Source: Acanthaster planci (lineage: Eukaryota > Echinodermata > Asteroidea > Valvatida > Acanthasteridae). From it: DNA of 62,000 nt. The stretch is taken from the NCBI RefSeq assembly GCF_001949145.1, contig NW_019091388.1:935735-997734 (forward strand). Reading direction: 5' to 3'. A program made the position numbers and the translations under genes. Under the pieces are notes generated by a model. The model ran no database searches. It saw nothing but the letters and a program-made list of their open reading frames with translations, and was not told the origin of the DNA. Positions 25,136 to 52,682 of the stretch are shown here, piece after piece; position 1 is the first letter of the stretch; each line of letters begins with the position of its first letter.

Positions 25136-25971
25136 AATAAATCGTACAGAAACTTTTGCACGCGACTTTCAAAGAGAGGGCGCTCCAGTAGTTCAGTTTA
25201 CACCACAGGGCCACTTAAAAAGGGGATAGTTTTCTGGCGTTTGCTTAAATTTTTACTTTAACAAGAAGTAGTTTGGAATAAATCAAGTGTTACTTTACTT
25301 TTCTACTTTCATGCATTGTGTAGGAAACAAAACTCTATCACATCCTTAAAAGGGTAGCAGAAATTAATTTTCCCTAAACGCAATATTTTTCTACAACTTG
25401 GTACTCTTTTTCAATTACACTCCCATTTGCTTAAATGCACTGAAAAGTACACAGTTTTAAACTTAAAATTATCCATGGTATCTTAGACAACTGAAGGCCC
25501 TGTTGCTGGGATGTCATCTAGGGAAGACATAGCATTTCATTGCATAGGTTTTTTTCTATTCAAATCGTGAACTCAGAACTTCCTTGCTGATAACATTTGA
25601 GAAAAGTATTGGTGCTCCCTTATTCCTGTAAAAAATAATAGCCCATCAAAATCTACAAAAATGCATGACCATTTGTATACAAACCTATGTAACATTAATT
25701 TTAGACTTTCTTCCTGAAATGACATCACATTTTTGCTTATGAAAATCTCATTGACATAACACCGAAAAGGCAGCAAAATACCCTTTGAAATAGTGAAACA
25801 AAAGTTGACAATAAAGTTAACTGAGCCAAAAAAAGTGCACTTTGAAGGTTTGTATTAAAAGAAAATGCTGGCAGTTACCCTTCAAGGCAATCACAATTTT
25901 GTTAGCAAACTGGAGACTGACATAAAACTGATCAGAGAAAAAACAGAAGCATATCTGTCATGATAAAATGT

Positions 25972-25977
25972 TTTATT
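25972..25977 (-). terminator. TM6SF1: Candidate poly(A) signal of the TM6SF gene
   Basis: The first canonical AATAAA on the minus strand that I find downstream of the TM6SF stop at 28360. It implies a 3' UTR of about 2.4 kb. A variant ATTAAA at 28029-28034 could be used instead. The interval contains none of the ACATGTAC palindromes common in the nearby introns, in keeping with transcribed mature sequence. Confidence 0.35.
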
Positions 25978-27060
25978 CATTAGTAATGTAAATGTGGTAA
26001 CCCATGTCAAAAGACTATGGGAAACATATTAGCACACTTTTGAAATCCTGGAAAATTTCTGTGTCCACTGTTTGCCTGAAAAAGAGTAAAATATTCCACA
26101 CAATTTTGTTTAAAAGTTAAAATTCCTTATATAACTCCTGAAAATATTAAAAGATTTAATATTGGCAATGTGTCACCACCCAGAAACAATGGCTTTTAGT
26201 TAAAAACAAACACCACTCTTTTTCTCTCCTCTTTTCTCTCCTCTTTTCCCTTTTTTAGGGAGCACATTTTTTTACTAGCACAGTAAGCATAAGAGAGTTG
26301 CTAGGGAACATAAGCAACCCATAGATGGAAGACTTTTCATTTGGTCCAAACATGCAAGGCCCATAAACAACTGCTCGGCCACAGTCAGACTTGAAGCCAA
26401 GCTTTGACAGAAGAGGTCCTACGTATTTCTGACCTCGAGTAAGGTCATGTCCAAATTAATTAGCTGTGGCTTAAACTTACACACCACTCTATGAGTACCG
26501 GCTGCAGACACCATCCTAAACTTTGTCTATAACGTCAAGCAACAGCCAAGTGCTTCGGACACAGCCTAAGCAAATGCTGTACTGAACGAGTGGTGGCCAT
26601 TTCATAGTCACTCAAACTTTAATTGAAAAGAGAACTAGACACACCAGAAAGTTTCAGAGAAACTATTTCAAACAAAATGCAGCATCTTGTGTCAAAGCTC
26701 TTTTTTCCACTGGTGTAAATCATTTGACAAAATTCTCATAAATTTAGAGGTAAATCGTGTGGCTACATTAACTCATGCAACAATTAAAAATGATGGATTT
26801 TAGAATATAACTTATAAATAAATTCAGCTGGAAACTCTAAATTTTCACTTATTTTAATACAAATCATCATCAACCCATGCTTTGATCTGAGAGAAGAGTC
26901 ATTATTTCAACTTATTCAAATAACATTTGAGTTTTTAGAAGATATTATGTAAATTGGCCCAGAACTGGAAGAGACAGACACCATATTTGATGACATAATG
27001 TGAGCAGGGTCAAGTTCATGGTGCTGCTAACTTGCTAAAGCATATGATTTTACACTAACA

Positions 27061-27461
27061 AGGGCTCCAAATATTTCATGGAAGTCATAAGCAGAAAGCA
27101 CAGCTCCTTGGAGGCAAAAATGGAAATCTCTATGCACATCAGTGTTGTATTTGAGTCCATCACAAGTCCGTTCTCAAGTCCTTTCACAAGGCCAGCCATA
27201 AGTAAAAGGGTGAACAATAACAACACAATGCTTTTGTCACAGCTCATTTGAATGGCTTGTGAACTTGCTTAAGACTAAATGACTTGTGATGAACTTACAG
27301 GGACTTGTGGTGGACTCAAATGCAGCACTGATGCACATGCAATCATAACCACAACCAGGTCAAAACTGCCATGAAATAGTGCTTACAGTTAACAAATTTA
27401 CCTACTACAGTAAGCACGACTTTTCTTCTAACTGTTAAACAGCTCTTTGAAATTGGACCCT
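27061..27461. mobile_element. MITE family B, copy 2, interrupted by a younger element
   Basis: The ends (AGGGCTCCAAATATTTCATGG and inverted AGGGTCCAATTTCAAAGAG) and the flanking interior match the copy at 21452-21669. The alignment breaks at 27139 and resumes after 27330, where another element is inserted. It lies in the presumed 3' UTR of the TM6SF gene. Confidence 0.65.
27140..27330. mobile_element. hAT-type MITE nested in MITE family B
   Basis: This 191-bp element starts CAGTG and ends CACTG. Its terminal inverted repeats are about 30 bp with three mismatches (both ends contain ATTTGAGTCCAYCACAAGTCC). It is flanked by an exact 8-bp duplication ATGCACAT (27132-27139 and 27331-27338). CAGNG ends and 8-bp duplications are classic for the hAT superfamily. 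The sister repeat at 21452-21669 shows the unoccupied site. It has no transposase. Confidence 0.85.
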
Positions 27462-28359
27462 CCTGTGAGCTGGGTTTTAAATTTTATGACTATTCAACTA
27501 AAACAGAGAGATATTATTCAAATTACACAGTTTCTTGAGGTGTCAAATTGAATGTTCCATTCCACAAGATGAAACCAAATGAAATTCTTCCCATTCCACG
27601 AATGTAAAACATTCCTAATGTCTTATGCAATGCCTGACTACATCCTTGAATCACAAGTTGACATTTTACTTTCTCAGCTTGGTGCAACACAGAGTGTTTG
27701 CATTCTGATCTGTGACTGAAATTTCGTCTGTGAAGAGCTGCAACTGTCCCTTACCAGCACATCACATGGTGCAGTGTTCTTTGCCTGTGCGAAGAGCCAT
27801 ATCTGAGCCTACAACATGCAGGCAACGCAATGGTATATTTAATACGTACACTTAACAGATGTACTATTGAATATACCGAGTAAATAAATGCCATGTGCTT
27901 GGCGACCTCCAATCAAATGACAGGGATTTAGTCAGGAACTGCGTAATTTGCTGTAATGAAAGCACAATTTCAACTATCTCACAAATATTCAGGCCCTACA
28001 GTCAAAATAGGTAATGCATAAGTGTTATCTTTAATTTTTGATTTGGTTCAGAGTGATTCTTATGATAATTGAATAATGTTAAGAATACATCAACATTTTT
28101 TCTGGACAATCAATATTCTTTGGAGGATTATAACTCCTGTGAACAAAAACACAGAAATCAATCTTAAAAACTAATGGTTCAGTATAAACCAAGCCCGACA
28201 AAGAGCTTTTCAAGTACAAACATCTCAATTTGAAATTAGAAAATATGCTTTAAAGATCACTCTAAAAATCGGAATACATCAAGATTTACACAAAAAATCA
28301 ATCATTATTCCACATTCTGTCGTTTCATAAACACACTCATGAGCATCAAACTGCTCATG

Positions 28360-43574
<15,215 letters not shown>

Positions 43575-43870
43575 TGTGATCTAAAGCGCTTATGAGGAAT
43601 TGAAGCTCTGTAACGGAGGGGAAAAGTGCAAAAACTGAGAAGGTGTCCGAGAACGACGCTTGAAAGTTGTCACAGATCGATACGCGATGCAGAATTCACG
43701 GCGCATGCACGCAATAAATGTGTGTTCTGGGAACACGACTGGGATGGGACCGCGATTAATAAACTTAGCGTTTTCCCACTGGAGACTTGCCGGTACTGTC
43801 CACAGACATAAATGGTACTGTCCCGCTCCGCCGCGCCAAGGTCCAATCTTAAATAGCGCCCTCTACCGGA
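43575..43870 (-). promoter_or_regulatory. TM6SF1: 5' region of the TM6SF gene
   Basis: The sequence upstream of the TM6SF start is CpG-richer than the introns. On the minus strand CTATTTAAG near 43848-43856 resembles a TATA element, followed by GC-rich sequence (TTGGCGCGGCGGAGCGGG). This would give a 5' UTR of about 250 bases. The placement is by motif only. Confidence 0.35.
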
Positions 43871-44989
43871 CTCATAAGGACAAAACACCCCTGGTGCTTT
43901 TTAGACTTGAAATCAAGTCGTTAGTCGGTCTTGTTTGTCGCTGCGTCATTTTACATTTACTGCGGAGCCTGTTGAATGAAAAAAAGGAACTTTAACATTT
44001 TCATTTCAATTTTATACTGTCCTCCGATGCTGTTTAGTTTCATGCAGTATTTTCATAAAAATGAAATTACTAGCCTAAAAACCGAAAGCAAATCGCCACG
44101 ATAGGGGACACTGGTATTATCTGAGCTGGGAGTTTGCATGGCCAGGGATCTAAATTCTTAGATGCTTTGCAGAATGTAACGCGTGCAGAAGCTTTGAACA
44201 GAAGCTTGGATGTGAACGATATTAGGTCCTATTATCTGCTGGGGGTGAAGCCGTCTTTTTAACATCTGGGAGATTAACGTTGATAAGATCTTCTGCACTT
44301 TTAGCAACAAACCCGTACTGCGTATCCCAGTGCGTCCAGGGCCGGGGGGTTATTAAGAAAAGAGTACACTTTTTAATCTGTAAAAATTGCTTATCCTCCC
44401 TCCCCTACAGAAAGTCAGTAACACCATTCGTGAGATACTGGCGCTTTCAATTACACCATATTTCATCACAGCACCAAATTCAGAACAAATCATGATACTG
44501 AAACCGCACTTTTCGCTGTTTTATTCCAGGAAGGCTGCAGTCACGTCACCTGCGTCTTCCTTACTCTATCATATATAGGGCGTATACATGTACATACGAA
44601 TATCGAATGACTATTTCTTTAAATGCTCAACTATAAATGTACCTCTGTCTAGCAAATGTCGAAAAAAAAGGCTTCCCTTCGTAACAACTTTCCATGTTCC
44701 GGGATAAGAAAAAAATGCAACAGCATTGTTATGGGAGAAAATTTGCTCTGGACAAATTCCTATCAGAACCTCCCCCCCACGGGCGATCGAGAAGGTAGTA
44801 GGCTAACTCCGGGGCATCGTATCTCTCGTATACAGGCCTAACTTGCAGTCAAAAGTAAACTGTCTACATGTATCAAACGGCACAATGCGCGAAATTTAAA
44901 GTATCTGCATGAATACGCTGAACAGGTGGTCGTGCACAGGCCTGCCGTGCATTGTGTTAAAACTGCGCACCTCGTAATGCAGGCTAACC

Positions 44990-45262
44990 AAGCTTAGTGC
45001 ATTTGGTTTCCAGTCCATACTTGCTCTCGTAGGTTTTCCCCGGGTACTCCAGTTTCCTCCTGCCTCGAAAACTGGACCTTCTTCCTAACTCCGTAATATG
45101 ATACTGATATGAATAAACGTATAGATATGGTGCAAATAGCCCGAGTAGCTGAAAGTACCATTAAAACAAAACAACAGGAGGCTCAGCAGTCGTGATTTGA
45201 ACCTGCGTGCTGCTGGTCGTGATGTTCAAGGCTCGTGGATGTGTGTATAGATAGAGAATCGG
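44990..45262 (-). mobile_element. tRNA-derived SINE
   Basis: On the minus strand a tRNA-like B box (GGTTCAAATCACGACT, 45203-45188) is followed downstream by a conserved tail, GGAGGAAACTGGAGTACCCG and then GGGAAAACCTACGAGAG (about 45060-45025). I recall this tail from SINE/LINE 3' ends in many aquatic animals. A clear A box is not seen, so the head is probably diverged or the copy truncated. The boundaries are approximate. Confidence 0.5.
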
Positions 45263-45855
45263 TGCAGGTGAGAAAATCTATCACCTTTCCCAAAACGTGT
45301 TACAGATAACAGATATGTTCACTCTGAGAATGTGCTACGGCTTTTAGGGATTCGGGGGAATCAGAAAGTCAGAAACTTGCCGTCATTACTAATACAGTAA
45401 GATGCGCCAAATCAAACCCAGAAAAAAAATCGCACGCCAACGATTTGTTCTTCCATTGTAAGAAAAGCATTTCTTAAACTTCCACCAATTCCAGTGGGAA
45501 GTCATTGTTTTCGAATTTATATGCCGTTATAATGTTCAATGTCAAGGGCGAAATTACATTCACAAAGTCGTGCGCACGTCATTCTCTTGTAATCTATATT
45601 TCACATCACGAGATTGCATAAGAATAATTCACATCGTAACCAAGCCTTTTCCATTTGCTTCCGCAAAATTTCATTGCCTTCAAAGCAATAAATATTCTAA
45701 GAGCCAAAGATAACAGTGAAAATGTTGAGGCATTCGCATTAAAAAAATAAAAACACGATGTTTTGTGACAGGTTCGTGTATGTGCATGTTTTGTTTGTCA
45801 TTCCCCTAAAATTGTTGTCTTGTTACTAACTCTTCTTTTAGTCTTTTTTTTTCAG

Positions 45856-45944
45856 ATACCGACTGGATGTGCGACTGCCTGGCTGACTGGATGTGCACTG
45901 ATGAGCGTCAGGCTGCCGCTGACATCCCACAATTCAGAGACTGA
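45856..45944 (+). CDS. Probable terminal coding exon of an unidentified plus-strand gene
   Basis: A strong acceptor (CTTCTTTTAGTCTTTTTTTTTCAG, ending at 45855) is followed by a frame that, entered after two bases, reads TDWMCDCLADWMCTDERQAA and then ADIPQFRD before TGA at 45942-45944. The acidic, cysteine-bearing, non-repetitive composition looks like true protein. I do not recognise the family. Another frame stays open to about 46015 and is less protein-like. Upstream exons were not found between here and the TM6SF promoter. Confidence 0.45.
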
Positions 45945-47230
45945 GATAATGTGCTTCTTGTACATTGTGTGTCATTTTATGTGTTATAGTAGTATTGAAA
46001 TACATGTACCTGAATAATTTCTGAATCATTCCATTCAGTTTCCACTCAAAGGCATGTTTGATTGCAGGATCATAAAACTTAACCCAGCATTTTCATCAAA
46101 AACCCCAGAATTATGAAATACATTTCCCATTGTTATGCAAGAGACATCCAATGTGTTGTTTAATAGTTTTTGCAACATATTATCTGGACCTTTCGTATTT
46201 GTGAAAGATCACTTTCAAAAAGTACATACAGATAATTGGCAACAGCTTGCAAGTATAGGTAGTTTGTACTCGTTCTTCATATTCATGGCAGGTTATAGAT
46301 CTGTTTATACATAACGTCCATGAAAATTGTTAGCTGTGTTACATATACGCGTTTCATCAGTAGGGAATTACTACCTGTATATCCTTTGAAAATCTTTAAA
46401 ATCACAGATATGACAGTTCAGATACTAAGTTTCTTGCAAAGATAATGCAACATTATGGTGTGAACATTTTGAAAAAAATCATTAAAATGAAGAGTCATGG
46501 AAGCATTTATTTTATAACTAGGTATGTAAGAATCCATATATGTAAGAACAGAATTCAGTTGTCCCAATTTGTTGAAACAGCTTGTATGCAGTAATATGAC
46601 CTATAAACTTTAAAAAGTAGTGGTACTAGTATATATTAGAATTGTTGTAAAATGATAAATTTTTGTTTGAGTTTCAACCTTTTTAAATGTTTGAATTAAT
46701 TTTGTTTTGTACTGTTGCATGATTGATCATTGTTGCAAGTCGCATAATACAGATTTTGAAATGGTTTATTATTTTTGAATATCTGCTTTGACATTTTACT
46801 GCAAGTAACTGAACCTAAGACAAAACTTGCAGAGTGTATAGTTACTCGCCAAGTACAGTATTTTTTACTCGTGTTTTATTATCATTTTTAAAGCACTTGT
46901 AGATGCAGGTTAACTTGCATGAAAATTTATTTATCAATCACATTTTTTCAGCTAGCTCAAATGCTTTGAAAGAAGACCCCTAACAGCTTTCTCCAGAAAC
47001 TAACTTCTCATCAATTTATTTTATGAATTGACAACCTTGAATCCACAGGTCTTTGAAATTAAAACACTTTGCTTTATTTTTTTTAAATAAACACTCTTCA
47101 CTAAAAAACTGAGTGCATTGACATAAAATCTAATTTAATGTACGGTGTGTTCATGACAAATGACTTTTTACCAGATAATAGCTTATGTTTTCCCTGTTTT
47201 TAGAACAGGCTTTAACATATGAATAATAAA
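45945..47230 (+). other. Probable 3' UTR of the preceding exon
   Basis: This AT-rich stretch is free of ACATGTAC beyond 46010, with no open frame of note. AATAAA occurs at 47086-47091 and 47225-47230. The sequence character changes at about 47340, where CpG-containing repeat-like DNA begins. The UTR assignment depends on the exon call. Confidence 0.35.
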
Positions 47231-47339
47231 AAAATTTTGATATTTATTTTCATAGTCACTGTAGATATTTTACTATAATTCCCACAACACTATTATTTAT
47301 CTAATGAAAACTGTTCACAATAGAACAATTTTGAAAATT

Positions 47340-50300
47340 GCAAGGGCGTAGCCTGGGGGCGATTTCTTCTTCCGTACCACATATTCGCTATGGTCCCATA
47401 GAGTTGTGCACAAAATGGTCATACATGAAGTTCAAAGGTCAAAAGATACAAAATCGGCACCTCTATTTCGCGCGTTGACGGTGTGCTTGCATGATTGTGT
47501 ACGTGTACTATGTATTCTGTAAATGTATACCGCCACATGCTCGCACGTGCATGGATGGGTTTACTTCAGCGAGAACTGGAACTTTGTCGGCTTCGTGAAG
47601 GTCGTGCATGTAGTGATGAAGTCTTCTGTGCCCACACTGGCAATTTAGGCCCAATTTAGGCGACTCCAGGGGGCTTGGGGGGCACGCCCCCCCTTTTCAC
47701 CCCCCAAATGAATGAATAAATAAATAAACTAATTAAAAACAAAAGAAGGGGGGTGGAGAAGAAAAAGAAGAGTCATACTGCCTGAAATTGCACAACAGAG
47801 CGGCCTAGAATCCAAAAATGCCCCGGATCCTATGCCGTACGCAAGGGCTCTCGGGCATTTTAGTCAAACTTAAATGATTTTACTATTGCTGCTTTCGTTC
47901 ACACGCCCCTCCCCCCCCCCCGAATATCTGGAATCAGCCCACCCCCCTCCCCGGAAAATCCTGGATCAGCTTCTGATTGTCGTCGAAGTTGTGGAATTTT
48001 TAACTGTGTCTTGAACAATGTCTTCAAGTTCCTCTGTGCTTATATTGAATGATCACAGCCATATACCCCTCATGTTACACCCTGTTCATTAAATGAAATT
48101 CCGTCGATTGCAACATAACGGCTAAATTTAGTTCCATCTTAAACTTGGGTTGTCCACTTTTAGATAAACTACAAAGGCCAACAATTTTCATATTTTTAAC
48201 ACACACACGTAGCCCACTTGAAATTAATAATTAGCGGAAAAAGAACTGAGCCCTGCTTAGTCCCTTGTTATTAGGGGAATTGTGTGCATTTCTTTTTGCC
48301 CTGTACATGCATGTACATCATGTACATGTACCAGTAGGCTTAGGGCTGTTGTAGGCGATCGATGTGCAGCTACAGTTTGCACTTCTTTCTGTGATTCATT
48401 GCGCAAGCGTCATTCCGCACAGAGCTAGATTTTCGAGTCGACATTCATATACACGTACAATAATCACACAGACAAAAATTAACATACTTCAAGCATAAAC
48501 TTGCGACTAATTCTTAACACCGTGCAATAGAGCCTGCAAGTAAAAGGTCACGCAACGAGCTTCCGGAATTCCGGAACCCTCGCGCGGTCTCATGGGGATT
48601 TTACATTAGGCTGTCCTATCACGTTCGATAATTTTTGGAAGAATAATTCCTTATTCAAACCACCCCATGAAACGCTTGTGTTGGAATTTTATCTTTGTCT
48701 TCCTCAAATAATATTAAGGAAAAGTCACCTGGAGATGGGTTAAACATGAATTTCATTAATGACCTTTCAGTCCGACGATATCGTACGCACGTTTTCACTC
48801 GCCGTACGTGCTTCCGTGAAAACGAGATTGTACAACGATGCAAAGACTACCTGCAGTCGATGGGTTCCAGATTCCGTTGAGCTGACCATCATCCGATTGT
48901 TGTCAGCAAAGGTTAAATAAAGTGTTAGAATTTTTCGTAAAAGTACAATACTGCTTTAAGTTTATTACCATATATGTTTTAGAATCTGTCAAATATTTTG
49001 CTCTGCTTTTATTCCGGTTTTTAGTTACAGACTTCCACAAAATTTCAAACTGTAAATGTTCATCTGCGTACGAGACTGCCGCATTGCACTGTTAATTCTT
49101 CGTGCATATTAGATTTTCGGAAGTGAATTTTTTGGGTCAATTTTTGGCAGGATATTTCTCCTTTAGATCAGGTGATTTCAGTTCCTATAAATTGATATCC
49201 TAGCAAATATTTTCCAAAGCCCCATTTCTGTGTTGGAATTGTCAAGAAGTAACTTAACGAAAAATATTACACATTTTTTAATCTTTGCAGGTTATTTTTC
49301 TTATCCAAGGTTTCTGGAAGCGCGCCATCACGGGTCATCTTTCGGGCTCTGTGCGCGTACGTTGCACTTGAGCTCAAGCAATGTGGAGTGTAGAGTACAG
49401 TGCGTACAACACAAGTACATGTACATCTGACGGCTAGCTTCTGGGTCAAAACTCTCTCTCGAATCATGCACGACTTAATGTAAACTTGGCCCAATCAGAC
49501 AGTTTTATTTGCACCCATAGCAAATATGTGGTACGTTAAAAAAAAAAACCGTCCCGCTTCGACAGCGCCCTCCATCCATGTATTTAGCCACGATTTCCAC
49601 TTAGGTCTGGCAGCACTGTACAGTAGGAAAATGGTTCATTACTTTTCTTGAGAGAACAGTCTTCACGCGTCGTGGAAGCTTCCTTTGTTGAAATGTAGGG
49701 TTTTACTCTAGAACCACGATTATAGCCATGGTTTATACACCTCAACGTTTGGGAAAAAAAGAGAGAGAGATAACAAATTCGCGGCGCCGTTATAGGAATC
49801 ATTGTTTTTCTGCAGTTTATGAGCGACGGACTCTGGGACAGTGGGAGGGGACCGGCCGTATGGGAAGTTGTACCTCCCGATGTCAGAATTTTGACAATAA
49901 GAGGTAACTTTATCTTCCTTATATATAATGTGGTTCCGCGCGTGGTTTACCATCTAGGAAATTAGCAGGCCTTTTCCGTGCTTTTTTTTTCTTGGTTTCA
50001 GAGAGAGAGAAAAAAATTGTTATGGCGAATGGGACTGTTTCTCAGTCATATCAACACAGAAAAATTGCTACAAAACTACCAATTCCCAGAATGTCGAAAC
50101 TATACAAATAGTTGCAAGGATGCATCCAGAACCAAATTTTAAAGGGGGGGGGCTTTTTCAAGCATCATTTATGGCCTTACTAGGAAGTGGAATCTTAAGG
50201 CTTTTACACGTTTGGTTGTTTGTTTGTTGGGTTGTTGGGGTGGTTGTTTGTTGGGTTGTTGGGGTTGTTTGTTTGTTTGTTGGGTTGTTTGTTTGTTTGT

Positions 50301-50560
50301 TTGTTTGTTTGTTTGTTTGTTTGTTTGTTTGTTTGTTTGTTTGTTTGTTTAAAGAAGGGAAATGAAGTAGCCCCCCCCCAAAAAAAAGGACTCTTGGGGG
50401 CATGGCCTCTGTTGCCTCCTTCCCTGTATCAGCTTCGGAATGACTAGTCTTTTTACACAATATCCGAGAGCTTAGCGATCCACTTTTTATGAGCTATCAG
50501 TGCATGGACCAGCTTTCTGTGTGGAGATATAGGCGTGTTGCATTTCTGTTTGTAAACAAC
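47340..50560. other. Intergenic sequence
   Basis: No gene was recognised. It includes a G/C-run-rich patch (47670-47760 and 47905-47950), overlapping small frames on both strands at 48655-48880, an acceptor-like TTTTTTAATCTTTGCAG ending near 49290 without a convincing exon, and the GTTT microsatellite at 50211-50350. Confidence 0.5.
50211..50350. repeat. GTTT microsatellite with GTTGGG variants
   Basis: The tract starts with GTTTG/GTTGGG mixtures and becomes a pure (GTTT)n of about 16 units from 50285 to 50350. Open frames on both strands (CLFVCLFV and QTNKQTNK) are artefacts of the repeat. Confidence 0.97.
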
Positions 50561-50571
50561 CATTCAGAAGG

Positions 50572-50580
50572 TATAAAAGG
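50572..50580 (+). promoter_or_regulatory. Strong TATA box
   Basis: TATAAAAGG is preceded by GG and followed about 25-30 bases later by GCAGCACTGTGAGCAACAGG, so transcription would start near 50600. A donor-like CAGGTATAG occurs near 50887, which could end a first exon. No long coding frame lies in between. The motif is clear; use is inferred. Confidence 0.45.
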
Positions 50581-51319
50581 GGGTCTCCTTGCAGCACTGT
50601 GAGCAACAGGACAGTAAATCTTCAAACCTTAAAGCAACAGCCGCCTGCGCATTATGCACATGAGCCTCAACAATAGGCTCTGTGCATTAGCTCGGCCGTC
50701 ATAAGATGATTGATCTTGTGTGGGCATCATCTTCCGTGGAAGAAAACATCCTTCGTGGAATAAAAAGCATGAAAGGGGTGGGGATAACCGAATGCCGCTA
50801 GCCACAATCCTGCCAGTGTTAACCCGTAGCGTAATAGCACAAACCACATCAGGTCCAAAGACTAACAAGTATGGTCTAGTTATGCAGGTATAGAGTATTG
50901 GGCAAGGTTGAGGCCTTGCACAACACGATCTAAACAGAAAGTCAGGAAGATACCTGCTTGTTACACAGAATACAAAACTGAATCATCTTTCAGTTAGATT
51001 TTGACCACTCAGTTGGTTTTTCACATGCTATGTCTCCATCGTCATGATTAAATCTTTCCTCTTTTCAAGGGTACTTTTGTATCAAAAGTTAAGTTTTGAG
51101 ACAACTGGAAGATTGGAGACTGTTAGAATTAGTAAGGACCTGTTACCTTCCTCCATGATGTTGGAGAAGAGGAATTAGGGTCCAAAGAAGAAACTTGGAT
51201 CATACACAAGCGTAATAATTTGTATGAGTCCAAGACTGCCGTGTCAGACAATGCCATTCCTGCAGCGAGCCTCCATCTGTCCATGATCTGTCCCAGTCCG
51301 GGAGATTTCGATGGAATGC

Positions 51320-51962
51320 TTATGTGCAGCCCCTTTTATTATCTCCAAATCTGAACAATCTGGTGGTGTCAGCGAGGGACCCCCTTTTCTGTAATGACTT
51401 CAGGGCCATGAAACACGACACGAGGTGTGGCGCCCCACGTTGTGATTGGTCCGGGGCCTTCTACGAACGTGATGTTTGGAGCCCCGGTGATGAACCGAGC
51501 GGCATAATCAGCAGACCCGAGTCGCGGCCTTCGAGCTTCTTAGCTTTGAGTCAAAGTTTTAAAGGCAAATATCAACTGACCCACAGTTAGTCTAGATAGG
51601 TGCCACCCCAGATCTAACACTGTGTCGGTGTATGCTCGTGAACAGCTACCTGCTCGCAGTGACAAGACTTTCTAAATCTAAGTCGGTCAGGCGAGCTGAG
51701 AGTGAGCCAGCTCACTCGAGTACGACTCTTGCACTCTCCCGAGCGCAGCACTTCAACCTCATTCGCGGGGACTGTTTTGTGACAGTACCAAGTGCAAAGT
51801 TCTGTGTTGCAGAAGGTGGTGGCTTTTTGCTCCTGTTGTAAACTTTCAGGGGATAAACAGAAACGGCAAATCGGCCGGCGCATCGTGTGTGTATGTGTGT
51901 GCAACCCGGTGCATGGTTGAGTTCAGCGGAACTTTTTTGAAAAGGTGATTGATCACAACGTG
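51320..51962 (+). promoter_or_regulatory. CpG-rich region with candidate 5' exon and donor
   Basis: The sequence from about 51320 is much richer in CG dinucleotides than its surroundings and ends at a consensus donor, ACGTG/GTAAGTAA (exon end 51962). No frame looks like a known protein, so it is best read as promoter plus 5' UTR exon of a plus-strand gene, perhaps the one with the signal-peptide exon at 57715. Confidence 0.35.
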
Positions 51963-52587
51963 GTAAGTAAAATCCACACAGGTAGTTAAACTCGGTACAT
52001 GATGTAGTACAGTGGCGAGGTTTTTGAATAGTTTTGCGAGTTTGGTTTCACATTGACATGATTGAAAGATAATTGAAGTAAAAAATAGCTGATTTGATTT
52101 TTTATGTCGTTGGTGTCTTTGCTGAATGTCGCATTACACCATGTACACTATACCCCTAAACTCCTGGGTTCGTTCGAGCATAAGGAGGTAGGAAAACACC
52201 TCCATGGTTCGAGAGCGCGGATGACGACAAGTCCTAGAGTTCGAGGGGTGCATACACTGCAGACTACGGGACATGACGTCATACTCGAGACTGCCATGAG
52301 TAAATTGATATTGCTGTTTGCAGCCATGGAGGTGCACGCTTAAATTTGTGAGTCTATAAATACAGTATGTCCAAGAGTCCAGCAAGCCTAGCGAGGTATC
52401 TGGAATAATGGAGCTCGAACTATCCTTGGAGAAGTTGCGTTGGTATGGTATGTGACAGCACTTCCCAATTAATTCACGCATGATTACCTCTCTGGTCGAC
52501 CCAGCGCGGCTTGGGCCCTTAAGCACTGTTTATGATGTTAACAATATTGGTGGGGTTATAGGTTACGTAACTCCATACTGATTTCAG

Positions 52588-52682
52588 CTGGTACTGTTGG
52601 TGATGATGGGTGGTAGTGGGGTCGATATGCGCAGAATTCTCATGCCGGATTCACATTCTTGGTTATTCGGTCATATCTCTAG
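52588..52682 (+). other. Weak candidate small exon
   Basis: Bounded by an acceptor (TACTGATTTCAG) and a donor (CTCTAG/GTAAAT), 95 bases. It is open in one frame only, reading LVLLVMMGGSGVDMRRILMP and on. No family match. It could be an internal 5' exon between 51962 and 57686. Confidence 0.18.

Larger units (their letters stand above)
25978..28359 (-). other. TM6SF1: Probable 3' UTR and downstream region of the TM6SF gene
   Basis: No further coding frame follows the stop. The stretch is AT-rich, lacks the ACATGTAC palindrome, and holds the nested MITE pair at 27061-27461 and a pyrimidine-rich tract at 26218-26262. Its extent depends on which poly(A) signal is used. Confidence 0.4.

Noticed and set aside
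50120-50460. Frames rich in CLFV or QTNK repeats
   Set aside because: Translations of the GTTT microsatellite.
52134-52526. 130-residue minus-strand frame
   Set aside because: No domain, no promoter or splice context, and an equally long frame on the other strand.
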